Shown here in pieces: positions 15,994 to 24,650 of a stretch of 64,000 bases of DNA. Positions within the stretch are counted from its first letter, which is position 1; each line of letters opens with the position of its first letter. The stretch covers positions 1,357,958 to 1,421,957 of the forward strand of contig NZ_FXAJ01000001.1 of NCBI RefSeq assembly GCF_900177535.1, written 5' to 3'. This DNA is from Priestia filamentosa (GTDB lineage Bacteria; Bacillota; Bacilli; Bacillales; Bacillaceae_H). The position numbers and the translations under genes were made by a program. The notes beneath the pieces were generated by a model that was not told the origin of the DNA, made no database searches, and saw only the letters and a list, made by a program, of their open reading frames with translations.

Positions 15994-17565
15994 ATGTTGA
16001 AATTAGAAGAACTTATTCCAGCGGAACAGTATAACTTAACAGAAGAAATGGAAAAGTACGCTTCAGAAAGAACGGCATTAAAATGGAGAGACGATGAAGG
16101 CCATCGTGAAGAAGTATCATATAATGAACTTATTGAGCGAGGAAACAAGCTAGCAAACTCGTTTAAAAAACTGGGTTTACAAAAAGGAGATCGTGTATTA
16201 GTGATGGTGCCCCGTCTTGTGGAAGCATATGTCACATATTTTGCTTGTTTAAAATCAGGTCTTGTTATTATCCCGTCGTCTGAAATGCTTCGTGCTAAAG
16301 ATTTACAGTACCGAATAAAACACGCAGAAGCGAAAGCCATTATTGCATATAAGCCATATTGTAAAGAAATTGATATGGTAGAAGATGTAGAAACTTTAGA
16401 ACATAAGCTTGTAATTGGTGGAGAATATGGTGAGTGGACAGATATGGTAGCGCTTACAAAAGGGATGTCAAGCTCATTTGATGCTGTACAAACCTCAAAA
16501 AATGATATTGCTTTTCTTTCATACACATCTGGCACAACTGGACAGCCAAAAGGTGTTGTTCACAGTCACGGCTGGGCATATGCACATTTACGCATTGCAG
16601 GCGGTGAGTGGCTAGATATTAGTGAAAAAGATGTAGTATGGGCAACTGCAGGTCCTGGGTGGCAAAAATGGGTATGGAGTCCGTTTTTATCTGTACTTGG
16701 AAGAGGAGCAACAGGATTTGTTTATCATGGACGATTTGAGCCTAAGCAATATTTGCAGCTTTTACAAGATGAGAAAATCAATGTGCTTTGTTGTACACCA
16801 ACTGAGTATCGCCTGATGGCTAAAATTGATGAATTAGAATCCTATAATTTATCTTCTTTACATAGCGCTGTTTCAGCAGGAGAAGCGTTAAATGAAGAAG
16901 TTATTAATACATTTAAAAAGTATTTTAATCTTCAAGTTCGTGATGGATATGGTCAAACGGAAAGTACGCTTTTGATTGGTACATTAAAAGGAGTTCCGCA
17001 TAAAGCAGGGTCAATGGGAAAACCGATGATTCCTCAGTTCATTGAGATCGTAGATGATACCGGTGAGGCGTGCAAACTAGGAGAAGTCGGCAATATTGCG
17101 GTTCACAAAGATCTTCCCTCGCTTTTTAAAACATACTACAAAGATCCTGAAAGAACGGCATCTGCCTATAAAGGAGACTACTTCTTAACAGGAGATCGTG
17201 CATCAAAAGATGAAGAAAACTATTATTGGTTTGAGGGAAGAAGCGATGATATTATCATTAGCTCAGGTTATACAATAGGACCGTTTGAGGTAGAAGATGC
17301 ACTTATGAAACACCCTGCTGTAAAAGAATGTGCGGTTGTAGCCAGCCCTGACGAAATCCGAGGAAATGTAGTAAAAGCGTTTATTGTGCCAAGAACAAGC
17401 GTAGACAATGAAGAGGAGCTCACAAAAGAGCTTCAGAACCATGTTAAAAGTCTAACAGCACCATACAAATACCCACGTCGTATTCAATTTGTAGACGATT
17501 TGCCAAAAACGAATTCAGGTAAAATTCGTCGCGTAGAGTTACGTCAACAAGAAGTAGGAAAGTAA
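15994..17565 (+). CDS. Acyl-CoA synthetase (MbcS/YtcI-like)
   Basis: An AMP-forming ligase of 523 residues that activates short or branched carboxylates to CoA thioesters. The P-loop SYTSGTTGQPKGVVHSH (about 171-187), the A5 motif DGYGQTES, the A7 motif TGDRASKD and the C-terminal lysine motif KTNSGKIRR are all present. It resembles the B. subtilis methylbutyryl-CoA synthetase type. The ATG at 15994 follows AAGGAGG correctly; an in-frame GTG at 15973 lies before that site and is rejected. The gene is monocistronic. Confidence 0.85.
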   Translation: MLKLEELIPAEQYNLTEEMEKYASERTALKWRDDEGHREEVSYNELIERGNKLANSFKKLGLQKGDRVLVMVPRLVEAYVTYFACLKSGLVIIPSSEMLRAKDLQYRIKHAEAKAIIAYKPYCKEIDMVEDVETLEHKLVIGGEYGEWTDMVALTKGMSSSFDAVQTSKNDIAFLSYTSGTTGQPKGVVHSHGWAYAHLRIAGGEWLDISEKDVVWATAGPGWQKWVWSPFLSVLGRGATGFVYHGRFEPKQYLQLLQDEKINVLCCTPTEYRLMAKIDELESYNLSSLHSAVSAGEALNEEVINTFKKYFNLQVRDGYGQTESTLLIGTLKGVPHKAGSMGKPMIPQFIEIVDDTGEACKLGEVGNIAVHKDLPSLFKTYYKDPERTASAYKGDYFLTGDRASKDEENYYWFEGRSDDIIISSGYTIGPFEVEDALMKHPAVKECAVVASPDEIRGNVVKAFIVPRTSVDNEEELTKELQNHVKSLTAPYKYPRRIQFVDDLPKTNSGKIRRVELRQQEVGK

Positions 17566-17594
17566 GAAAAAGCATCCGGCTGGATGCTTTTTTT
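17566..17594 (+). terminator. Rho-independent terminator
   Basis: AAAAAGCATCC pairs with GGATGCTTTTT and a T-run just after the acyl-CoA synthetase. Confidence 0.92.
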
Positions 17595-17699
17595 ATGCTA
17601 ACTCATCATCTCCCTTTCTAATGAAAAACGGGCACACCTTCTTTTCTTCCGCATATTATAAATGGGGAGCTTTTTTATCAATTGAGCGAGGTGAACCTC

Positions 17700-18200
17700 A
17701 TGAAAAAGATTGTTTTAAATGTAAGCGAGAAATGGGTTAGCATGTTAAAAGAACAAAAAGAGAAAAACTATATGTCAAAAACAAAAGAATACTTGAAAAA
17801 GAGTGGGGTGTGGGTTCCAATCACTCCTGAAGTCCTTCTATGGTGCTTGGAGAAAAAAGGAAATATCCCCATTGTTGAACCACACTTATCGTTTTTAGAA
17901 GAAGGAATTGCTTTTAGTGGTAAAGTCAAAAAACTCGGCATCTCCATTCCTTTTGAAATAAGACTTTCCCCTTTCAAAGCCAGCAACCGTTCGCTTACGT
18001 TTCAAGTTCTTTATGTAAAGCCGTTAAACAGCAGTTGGTTCAAGAGGAAAATATTTCATAATGAACCTCTATCTCACTATAGTCAAAATTTATTAACGAT
18101 TAATCTTAACGAAATAAGCAAGATTCGCTATGTGCCAGTCGGAAATATAAAAGACTTTGAAATTAAGGATGGAAAAGTATTTGTGAAATTAGGTGTTTAA
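17700..18200 (+). CDS. Hypothetical protein
   Basis: A 166-residue basic protein without signal peptide or clear membrane helix; I do not recognise its family. It has a helical N-terminus, then alternating beta-like strands (FSGKVKKLGISIPFEIRLSPF, SLTFQVLYVKP) and ends with ISKIRYVPVGNIKDFEIKDGKVFVKL, which hints at a beta-rich lipid-binding or envelope fold. The ATG at 17700 follows GCGAGGTGA; an in-frame TTG six codons earlier is less likely. It has its own terminator. Confidence 0.6.
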   Translation: MKKIVLNVSEKWVSMLKEQKEKNYMSKTKEYLKKSGVWVPITPEVLLWCLEKKGNIPIVEPHLSFLEEGIAFSGKVKKLGISIPFEIRLSPFKASNRSLTFQVLYVKPLNSSWFKRKIFHNEPLSHYSQNLLTINLNEISKIRYVPVGNIKDFEIKDGKVFVKLGV

Positions 18201-18202
18201 AT

Positions 18203-18240
18203 AAAAAAGCTATCTTTGCTTCAAAGATAGCTTTTTATTT
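18203..18240 (+). terminator. Rho-independent terminator
   Basis: AAAAGCTATCTTTG pairs with CAAAGATAGCTTTTT after the hypothetical gene. Confidence 0.92.
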
Positions 18241-18396
18241 TGTTTTATAAAACTATGTTCTAAAAGACCGAGTTAACATTATTTAAATATTTGTAAAGTC
18301 CCTGAATAAAAAAGCTCTGAATCTTGTTATCAAAGGGGATAAAAAGTAATTATAATTAAAAAATTGATTAAATTATAAAAATAATTAGAATATTTT

Positions 18397-18421
18397 GTTT
18401 GTTTTTCTATTTATCGGGTAC
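18397..18421 (+). promoter_or_regulatory. Sigma-B-type promoter of the yvgO-like gene
   Basis: GTTTGT (18397-18402) and GGGTAC (18416-18421), 13 bases apart, fit the general-stress sigma-B consensus GTTTAA-N13-15-GGGWAW. It lies 37 bases before the start of a gene whose B. subtilis homologue is a stress protein. Confidence 0.65.
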
Positions 18422-18458
18422 AGCTCCTATGTATTACCAAAAATAAGGAGGAGAACAG

Positions 18459-18929
18459 ATGAAGAAAGCAAAAAGAGTTTTAGCAGGATCTGCCTTAAGC
18501 GTCACTCTATTAGCCGCACCATTAGCTCTACCTTTTGGAGGTAACACAGCGTCTGCTGCGACGCCTGAAGTAGGAGGAAGTGTTACAATCGATCCTGTTG
18601 CAATTGGACAAGCTATTGAAGATGCAAAAGTTTCGGCTGATAACAGAAGTGGTTTTGTAAAAGGAGCAATGGAGAAAGCGTTCTTTGAATCAGGACAGCA
18701 ATATAACGTTGTTGTGATGAATTTAAGTCAAGGATACAACTCAGATGGACTTCAAGGTGTACAATATTTTGATACAACAGACTATGATGGAGTAACATAT
18801 GGAATTTGGGTATTTGAACAAGGAACCTTCATTAATGAAGGTGATGGAGGTTATATTAACTGGGCAATGAGAGGTTGGTTTGAACGAACAGGAGATGATG
18901 GGAAAACTGTCAACTTTCATCGTCCATAA
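18459..18929 (+). CDS. yvgO: YvgO-like secreted stress protein
   Basis: A 156-residue exported protein with a Sec signal peptide (positive KKAKR, hydrophobic core, cleavage likely after TASA near residue 34). The mature part matches B. subtilis YvgO, including SGQQYNVVVMNLSQ, GVTYGIWVFEQGTF, INWAMRGWF and the terminal HRP. YvgO belongs to the general stress response; its molecular function is unknown. A sigma-B-like promoter and AAGGAGGAG site precede the ATG, and a strong terminator follows, so it is a one-gene stress unit. Confidence 0.86.
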   Translation: MKKAKRVLAGSALSVTLLAAPLALPFGGNTASAATPEVGGSVTIDPVAIGQAIEDAKVSADNRSGFVKGAMEKAFFESGQQYNVVVMNLSQGYNSDGLQGVQYFDTTDYDGVTYGIWVFEQGTFINEGDGGYINWAMRGWFERTGDDGKTVNFHRP

Positions 18930-18932
18930 TAT

Positions 18933-18971
18933 AAAAAAGCTTGAAGTGCAGCCACACTTCAAGCTTTTTTA
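18933..18971 (+). terminator. Rho-independent terminator
   Basis: AAAAAGCTTGAAGTG pairs with CACTTCAAGCTTTTT after the yvgO-like gene. Confidence 0.93.
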
Positions 18972-19043
18972 TATGTATAAACAGGATTTACCTTGAAGAA
19001 GACGAATAAAAGGGATAAATAATGCTTTAGGGGGAATAAAGCA

Positions 19044-20009
19044 ATGAAAACGCGTGTAACAAAGTTATTAAATATTCAATATCCAATCGTTCAAGGAGGG
19101 CTTGCTCATTTAGCGTATGCAGAGCTTGCTTCCGCTGTTTCTAATGCAGGCGGACTTGGGCAAATTACAGCGATGACGTTAGGAGAAGGTGAAAAACTTA
19201 GGAAAGAAATTCGAAAAACAAAAGAGTTAACCCAAAATCCATATGGCGTAAATTTTGCAATTGGTCAGCATGCCACTTCTTATGAAGAATTGCTAGAGGT
19301 TGTTATAGAAGAAGAAGTTCCTGTTATCTCTGTTACAGGAGCAAATCCTAAGCCGATTTTTGAACGCTTACAAGGAGAAAAAGTGAAAAAACTTGTGCTT
19401 GTTGCAAACGTAAGACAAGCACAAAAAGCGGAAAGTCTTGGAGCGGATGCTGTGATGGCCGTTGGAAACGAAGGTGGAGGTCATTTAGGAAGAGATGAAG
19501 TAGGCACGGTGGTTCTGATTCCGCGTGTTGTTCAGTCTGTATCCATCCCAGTTTTGGCGAGTGGAGGAATTGGTACAGGCAGAGGTTTGCTTGCTGCATT
19601 AGCCCTAGGCGCTGACGGAATTGAGATGGGTACGCGCTTCATCGCAACAAAAGAGTGTGTACATGCGCATCAAACGTACAAAAAAGCGCTTCTTGCTAGT
19701 AGTGAACAAGATACAGTTATCATTAAAAAAACGTGGGGAGCTCCTGGACGTGTTTTAAAATCCGTCTATACAAATCATATTATCCAGCGTGAAAGAGAAG
19801 GAGCAACATATGAAGATTTAAAAGAATCAGTAAGTGGAGAGGCGAATAAAAAATATATTTATGAAGGAGAAGAAGATAAAGGATTTGGCTGGGCAGGCCA
19901 AGTAGTCGGGCTCATTGATTCAGTCCCATCTGTTCAAGAACTTATCGTAAATATGATAGAAGAGGCACGTCACGGAGCAGAGGATGTTTATAAAATGTTT
20001 GAAAATTGA
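19044..20009 (+). CDS. Nitronate monooxygenase family flavoprotein
   Basis: A 321-residue FMN-dependent TIM-barrel enzyme of the nitronate monooxygenase (2-nitropropane dioxygenase) family, which oxidises toxic alkyl nitronates such as propionate-3-nitronate. Visible motifs are PIVQGG at residues 14-19, GNEGGGHLG (about 141-149), and the phosphate-binding ASGGIGTGRGLLAAL and GADGIEMGTRF segments. FabK enoyl-ACP reductase is a close relative, but this gene is not in a fatty-acid cluster. The ATG follows TTTAGGGGGAA. The next gene begins 70 bases on and may be cotranscribed. Confidence 0.83.
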   Translation: MKTRVTKLLNIQYPIVQGGLAHLAYAELASAVSNAGGLGQITAMTLGEGEKLRKEIRKTKELTQNPYGVNFAIGQHATSYEELLEVVIEEEVPVISVTGANPKPIFERLQGEKVKKLVLVANVRQAQKAESLGADAVMAVGNEGGGHLGRDEVGTVVLIPRVVQSVSIPVLASGGIGTGRGLLAALALGADGIEMGTRFIATKECVHAHQTYKKALLASSEQDTVIIKKTWGAPGRVLKSVYTNHIIQREREGATYEDLKESVSGEANKKYIYEGEEDKGFGWAGQVVGLIDSVPSVQELIVNMIEEARHGAEDVYKMFEN

Positions 20010-20079
20010 GTGTCTTCTTCATAAAAAGCTTGTTTTCTTGCATAGAGTAGAAAAAAGCCTTTGAAGGGAGAAGATACGT

Positions 20080-20526
20080 TTGAAAGGAGAAGGAACAATT
20101 GATCTTCATACAACACGAGAACGTGCTTTTAAGATGCTTTTGGATCCCGGCGTATTGAAAGAATGTATGGTTGGATGTAAACGCTTCGAAAAGGTAGAAG
20201 AGGGAATATATAAAGCAAACATTTCGCTTGGTTTTCTGCCGGTAAAAGGGGATTACGATATAACCATTAAGCTAACGGATTTAAAAGAGCCAGAGCAATA
20301 TAATATGAAGATGAGTGGAAAAGGGGGACCAGGCGAAATTAAGATGCTGAATCATATTCATCTTGATGAAAAGGGTCATACAACAGTGCTTTCCTATACA
20401 TATGAAGCAGAAATTCATGGGAAAGTAACAAAAGCGGGAAAGCCTGTTCTAAAGAAAGTAGCAGGGTTCATTGTGAAAGATTTTTTCAAACGATTTGAAA
20501 AAGAGATCAAGCGTAGTAAAGTATGA
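20080..20526 (+). CDS. SRPBCC/CoxG-like protein
   Basis: A 148-residue soluble protein with the START-like SRPBCC hydrophobic-pocket fold of the CoxG family: GEGTIDLHTTRERAFKMLLD at the start, DPGVLKECMVGCKRFEKV, and a long C-terminal helix. In CO dehydrogenase clusters CoxG aids enzyme maturation or membrane anchoring, but no molybdenum hydroxylase genes are present here, so the role is unknown. The start is TTG, after GAAGGGAGA; no ATG lies near enough to replace it. Confidence 0.72.
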   Translation: MKGEGTIDLHTTRERAFKMLLDPGVLKECMVGCKRFEKVEEGIYKANISLGFLPVKGDYDITIKLTDLKEPEQYNMKMSGKGGPGEIKMLNHIHLDEKGHTTVLSYTYEAEIHGKVTKAGKPVLKKVAGFIVKDFFKRFEKEIKRSKV

Positions 20527-20533
20527 ATAGAAA

Positions 20534-20562
20534 GAAGTCAGTAGATCTCTACTGGCTTTTTT
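20534..20562 (+). terminator. Rho-independent terminator
   Basis: AGTCAGTAGA pairs with TCTACTGGCT (one wobble) and a T-run follows. Confidence 0.82.
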
Positions 20563-20647
20563 CTATTGAAAACAGTATTGAAAAGTCAGAAAGTCGGGTA
20601 TGCAATAGATATAAGACAACACAAAAAAGATAGAAAGGAGAAAGTGT

Positions 20648-21508
20648 ATGTCTTCGGCAAAAGGGTTTTTAAAAAATTTGGGAGAAGAGATGCAAAAAGA
20701 TCGAGCAACAGGATTAGCAGCAGAGCAAGCTTATTACTATATGCTATCCATTTTTCCTGTTCTCATCCTTTTGCTATCTATCATTCCATATCTATCAATT
20801 GAGCCTCAAACAGCAGTTTCATTTATTAAAAGTATTCTTCCATCACAAACAGCTAATTTACTAGAAGAAAATGTGATCGACCTTGTAACAACTCCAAATG
20901 GTGGATTGTTAACAGTCGGAATTCTGGGAACACTTTGGTCTGCATCAAATGGGATTCAAGCGTTTATTCACGCGATGAATATCGCATACGATGTGGAAGA
21001 TAATCGCTCATTTATAAAAGTACGCTTGCTCGCTATTGTGTTAACAATAGGCCTTCTTGTAGCTTTTATTATTTCATTAGCTCTCCCTATATTTGGAAAT
21101 GTAATTATTGATTGGATTAAAAGCTTTGTTCCTATATCCTCTGGATTTGAAATTTTATTTACTATTTTAAGATGGGTTGTAGCAGTTGTTGTCATTTCTA
21201 TCGTCCTTTCAGGTCTTTATCGTTTTGCGCCGAATAAAAGTTTTGCTTTTAAACACGTTATTCCAGGAGCTGCTATTGCAACAGTGCTTTGGCAAGTAAT
21301 CTCATTTGGGTTTTCTTTTTACGTTAGTAATTTTGGCAATTACTCCGCTACTTATGGAAGCTTAGGAGGCGTAATTGTCCTTATGATTTGGCTCTACTTA
21401 ACAGGACTCATTCTTGTTATTGGAGGAGAGATTAACGCTCTTTTTCATAAGCGAAATATTCAAACAGAAGCAATTGTGAAACATCCTAAAAGAGTTGTTA
21501 AACAATAA
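20648..21508 (+). CDS. YihY/BrkB family membrane protein
   Basis: A 286-residue membrane protein with six to seven helices, of the YihY/UPF0761 family once mis-described as RNase BN. Recognisable parts are the amphipathic N-terminus with AAEQAYYYMLSIFPVLILLL (about 23-42), the WSASNGIQAFIHAMNIAYD loop, and the YGSLGGVIVLMIWLYLTGL helix with GGEINA. Function is unknown, with transport or membrane integrity suggested. GAAAGGAGAAAG precedes the ATG, and a bidirectional terminator follows. Confidence 0.84.
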   Translation: MSSAKGFLKNLGEEMQKDRATGLAAEQAYYYMLSIFPVLILLLSIIPYLSIEPQTAVSFIKSILPSQTANLLEENVIDLVTTPNGGLLTVGILGTLWSASNGIQAFIHAMNIAYDVEDNRSFIKVRLLAIVLTIGLLVAFIISLALPIFGNVIIDWIKSFVPISSGFEILFTILRWVVAVVVISIVLSGLYRFAPNKSFAFKHVIPGAAIATVLWQVISFGFSFYVSNFGNYSATYGSLGGVIVLMIWLYLTGLILVIGGEINALFHKRNIQTEAIVKHPKRVVKQ

Positions 21509-21536
21509 AAAAAGCGAGGGATTCCTCGCTTTTTTA
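21507..21536. terminator. Bidirectional terminator
   Basis: AAAAAGCGAGG pairs with CCTCGCTTTTT between convergent genes. Confidence 0.92.
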
Positions 21537-21836
21537 CTATGCTTTTCCGTTTTCCCATACTCTCTTTAATAAAGTTGGGGTTTTTTTGGCACCGCCTATT
21601 ACTTTGTTGACGGATTCTTTTTTATACTGAATGTCCTCTGAAATCTTATCTTTCGTGTCATTCAATACAGCCGTTTCTGTTTTTATACCATTCATACGTT
21701 CATTTACCCGCTCCGCTGTAGCATTTAATTCTTTTACTTTTGGCTTAATGTTTTTCATTGCTTTTATAGCTGTATAGCCAAGATAAATAATGGCTACAAC
21801 GAGTAAAGCAATGCTTGCATATAAAATCATAATCAC
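21537..21836 (-). CDS. DUF948 (YtxG-like) membrane-anchored protein
   Basis: A short protein of 99 residues with one N-terminal transmembrane helix (about 2-24) followed by a helical, coiled-coil-like cytoplasmic tail with T-E-T-A-V-L repeats, as in DUF948 proteins such as B. subtilis YtxG, a general-stress protein of unknown function. The start is taken as GTG after AAGGAGG at nine bases; the ATG two codons later is the alternative. An earlier in-frame ATG overlaps poorly with any ribosome site. Confidence 0.66.
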   Translation of the reverse strand: MIMILYASIALLVVAIIYLGYTAIKAMKNIKPKVKELNATAERVNERMNGIKTETAVLNDTKDKISEDIQYKKESVNKVIGGAKKTPTLLKRVWENGKA

Positions 21837-21947
21837 TGCTATCAACCTCCTTATGGGATACATACCCAATTTAAGCTGTTTATAATCGATGCAAAAGGAA
21901 AAACAGTATGGTACGATAAGGAAAAGTAGAGAGAAAGGAAGAATTAT

Positions 21948-22565
21948 ATGGACTTAGAAAAACTACAGCAAAAGTTAGAGCATCGCCGTCCTGCTATTTT
22001 AGGAAGCGAACATTTTTTAAAATATGCTATTTTAATTCCTATAGTTCAAAAACAAGATGAACTTCATCTTCTCTTTGAAGTGCGAGCTTCAACAATGCGA
22101 AGACAGCCTGGGGAAGTTTGTTTTCCAGGAGGAAGAATTGAAGAAGGAGATAAAAATGAGCAAGAGGCAGCTATAAGGGAAACGGCAGAGGAACTTGGCA
22201 TTTCCTCTAATAAAATTACAAACGTACAGCCTCTCGATTATTTTGTATCTCCTTTTGGGATGATTATTTATCCGTATGTAGGCTTTATTGATGAAGCTGA
22301 GATTCTTCCAAATCAAGAAGAGGTAGAGCGCGTATTTACGGTGCCTCTTTCTTATCTCCTCCATAATCCGCCGAAGGAATTTGAGATGAATTATGAAGTG
22401 AAACCTGCTGCTGATTTTCCATATCATTTAATTCCAGGAGGAGAGAATTATAATTTTCGTCAGCGTCCACTTCCTGAATATTTTTATGAATACAATAGCG
22501 ATGTAATATGGGGATTAACAGGACGAATGTTAAAACACTTTATAGACGTCATTCAAAAAGATTAG
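21948..22565 (+). CDS. Nudix hydrolase, probable CoA pyrophosphatase
   Basis: A 205-residue Nudix protein, likely splitting coenzyme A or its thioesters to phosphopantetheine and 3',5'-ADP. The Nudix box is complete as G-x5-E-x7-REUXEEXGU (GGRIEEGDKNEQEAAIRETA onward), and the segment before it, RRQPGEVCFPGG, matches the CoA-specific signature of the NudL/UPF0035 group. GAAAGGAAG precedes the ATG. Its stop overlaps by four bases with that of the convergent DUF4003 gene. Confidence 0.85.
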   Translation: MDLEKLQQKLEHRRPAILGSEHFLKYAILIPIVQKQDELHLLFEVRASTMRRQPGEVCFPGGRIEEGDKNEQEAAIRETAEELGISSNKITNVQPLDYFVSPFGMIIYPYVGFIDEAEILPNQEEVERVFTVPLSYLLHNPPKEFEMNYEVKPAADFPYHLIPGGENYNFRQRPLPEYFYEYNSDVIWGLTGRMLKHFIDVIQKD

Positions 22566-23560
22566 TTTCCACCGCCGCCATCACTAGAGGAAGCATTTGC
22601 TGCAGCGCTTGCTATCACAGCTACCATTGCTGCCTGCTGAGCTTGAATAACCATATCTAGCGTTGTGTAGAGGCTTGTTTTTAAAATGTCTTCATGTTCC
22701 ATACTATAGTTCATCACACTGTTAACAGCTGTTGCAAAATTTGTTTGCTGCTTCCATTTGAAAGCTTTATGTTTATTGAAATAAGCAGCAATATCATGAA
22801 TTTGAGCAAGCTTTCTTTCGTCAGCTTCTAATAAAGAAAGGATTGCAAATTGAGTATAGTAAGCAGGTTTTATTTTCATGCCATTTTTAGAAAAGTAGTT
22901 TTCAATTCTAGCATACGTTTCATAAAGGTCTTCAAGCGGTTGCGTATCCTGAAGCGAGAGAATATGGCTCAAAAACTGCAAATCGTTTCCTTTTCGGCAT
23001 CCTTTACTTGCCCACATTTCATACACGTTTTCAACACGGTCGATAATTTCAATAGGAGCGCCATTTTCTCTTGAAAGCAGCATTGCAAGCGGATAGTCGC
23101 TTTTAGACGTTATAAACGGATGAGCTTCTTTCATTAAAGTGTAAAGAGAAAGGGCCCGGTCAGCATAGTCTTCAACCGAAAACGTTGGCGTTTCTTCATT
23201 AAGAACAATAAGAGCGCACAGGTATGTGAATACATCTTTTTTAAAGCCTGAATCCACTAGCTTGTTATAAATTGTGTTAAGCTCCTGAAATTTAGCTTCT
23301 GGGTTGTTATATTGAGCATCAAGAAGTGCAGCAATCATAAAAGAGTAGCTAGAGTTAAGGGGTGAAAAAAATCCAACTTGCTTTTTTAATATTTTTCCGA
23401 GCGAAAGAAGCGAAACTTGCGCTTCTTTTTTATTGCTTTCTCCATATATAGAAGAGAGAATCATTAAATAGTTTTTATCAACAGCTTGCCATTTTAATTC
23501 ATTCTTTAAGTGAAAATACATTTTTTCAAAACGTTCCACTTTTTCTTCCAGTGTTGTCAT
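22562..23560 (-). CDS. DUF4003 family protein
   Basis: A 332-residue soluble helical protein matching the DUF4003 family of Bacillaceae, for which no function is known. It has repeated helical blocks (SSYSFMIAALLDAQYNNPE, KKDVFTYLCALIVLNEE) and a low-complexity Ala/Ser/Gly C-terminus (AAANASSSDGGGGN). AGGAAGTGAT lies before the ATG. It is expressed away from the LysR gene side and shares its 3' end with the Nudix gene. Confidence 0.7.
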   Translation of the reverse strand: MTTLEEKVERFEKMYFHLKNELKWQAVDKNYLMILSSIYGESNKKEAQVSLLSLGKILKKQVGFFSPLNSSYSFMIAALLDAQYNNPEAKFQELNTIYNKLVDSGFKKDVFTYLCALIVLNEETPTFSVEDYADRALSLYTLMKEAHPFITSKSDYPLAMLLSRENGAPIEIIDRVENVYEMWASKGCRKGNDLQFLSHILSLQDTQPLEDLYETYARIENYFSKNGMKIKPAYYTQFAILSLLEADERKLAQIHDIAAYFNKHKAFKWKQQTNFATAVNSVMNYSMEHEDILKTSLYTTLDMVIQAQQAAMVAVIASAAANASSSDGGGGN

Positions 23561-23623
23561 CTATATCACTTCCTTTTTTCTTTCTTCTTTTTTATACGAA
23601 GAAAGAAACGAAAAGTTTCAAGA

Positions 23624-24505
23624 TTACCCATCTTGAAACTCTTCAAACGCCTGTATAAATTCCTGTGCAGCTTTTGATACATATCCTTTTCGGTAAATAA
23701 GTGATGTTTTAAGAATAAAAGGATTGTTTTCAATTGAGAGTGTTTTTAAATCGTTTAAGCCATGTAAGGAAAGCATTGAACAAGGAAGTATCGTTGCCCC
23801 AAATCCTGCTGAAACGAGATTTAAGAGGGTGGCAGAGTCGTGACATTCACAAAAAAGCGTTGGATGTAAATTTAATCGTTCAAATTCTACTAAAATACTG
23901 TCATAAATTCCTTTTCCATAGTTGGTTCGTAGCAAAACAAGCGGAAGGGAAGCAAGAGTTTCCATACTTACTGGCTCTGTGCTTGGATGATTTTTCGGTA
24001 CAACAACAACGCAAGGATCTTCAGAAAGCTGTTTTGTAATGACGTTTTCATTTGAAAAGAGGGTTGTGGTTAGTACTACATCAATTTTTCTGCTTTCTAA
24101 AAGTTCTTCTAACCGTGTTGGTTCATCTTCCCAAACTTGAAATGTAAAATTAGGATGTTTTTCTTTATAAGACACAATGCTTTTTACAAGAAGGGCAGCC
24201 GAATAAATCGTTGCTCCAACAGATAACTTACCTTCCCCGCTGTTTTGAAATTCTTTTACTTCTTCAACTGTATCTTCCATCTTATTCACGACTTCTCGCG
24301 CTCGCTTGAGGAACAGCTCTCCCTCTGGCGTGAGCGTCATTCGCTTCTTTTTATTACGCTCAAACAGCATAACACCAAGCTCTTCTTCCATTCCTTGAAC
24401 TTGTCGACTTAAAGGTGGCTGTGCCATATGTAGGCGTTCTGCAGCTTTTGTAATTGTTCCTTCTTCAGCAATAGCAATAAAATACATCATTTGGCGAATA
24501 TCCAT
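23624..24505 (-). CDS. LysR-family transcriptional regulator (BsdA/YclA-like)
   Basis: A 293-residue regulator with the LysR N-terminal winged helix (MDIRQMMYFIAIAEEGTITKA, then AAERLHMAQPPLSRQVQGME) and a two-lobed effector-binding domain from about residue 90. It is divergent from a ubiD-type decarboxylase, as in B. subtilis where BsdA senses phenolic acids and activates bsdBCD. A salicylate/phenolic-acid sensor is therefore the best guess. A perfect palindrome lies in the shared 145-bp intergenic region. Confidence 0.84.
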   Translation of the reverse strand: MDIRQMMYFIAIAEEGTITKAAERLHMAQPPLSRQVQGMEEELGVMLFERNKKKRMTLTPEGELFLKRAREVVNKMEDTVEEVKEFQNSGEGKLSVGATIYSAALLVKSIVSYKEKHPNFTFQVWEDEPTRLEELLESRKIDVVLTTTLFSNENVITKQLSEDPCVVVVPKNHPSTEPVSMETLASLPLVLLRTNYGKGIYDSILVEFERLNLHPTLFCECHDSATLLNLVSAGFGATILPCSMLSLHGLNDLKTLSIENNPFILKTSLIYRKGYVSKAAQEFIQAFEEFQDG

Positions 24506-24554
24506 AAAGTGTTCTCCTCTCTTTATACCTTAAGAGTATTTTATAAATATTTAA

Positions 24555-24573
24555 TACATATTTCAAATATGTA
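24555..24573. promoter_or_regulatory. LysR-type operator palindrome
   Basis: TACATATTT and AAATATGTA are perfect mirror images around one C. It contains the T-N11-A spacing of LysR boxes and sits between the LysR gene and its divergent target. Confidence 0.7.
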
Positions 24574-24650
24574 AAAAGTTCATGTACCATAAACATGTAG
24601 AAAAAATGATTTATATGGTAAGGCAAGAAGAGAAACAAGGAGGAAAAAAG

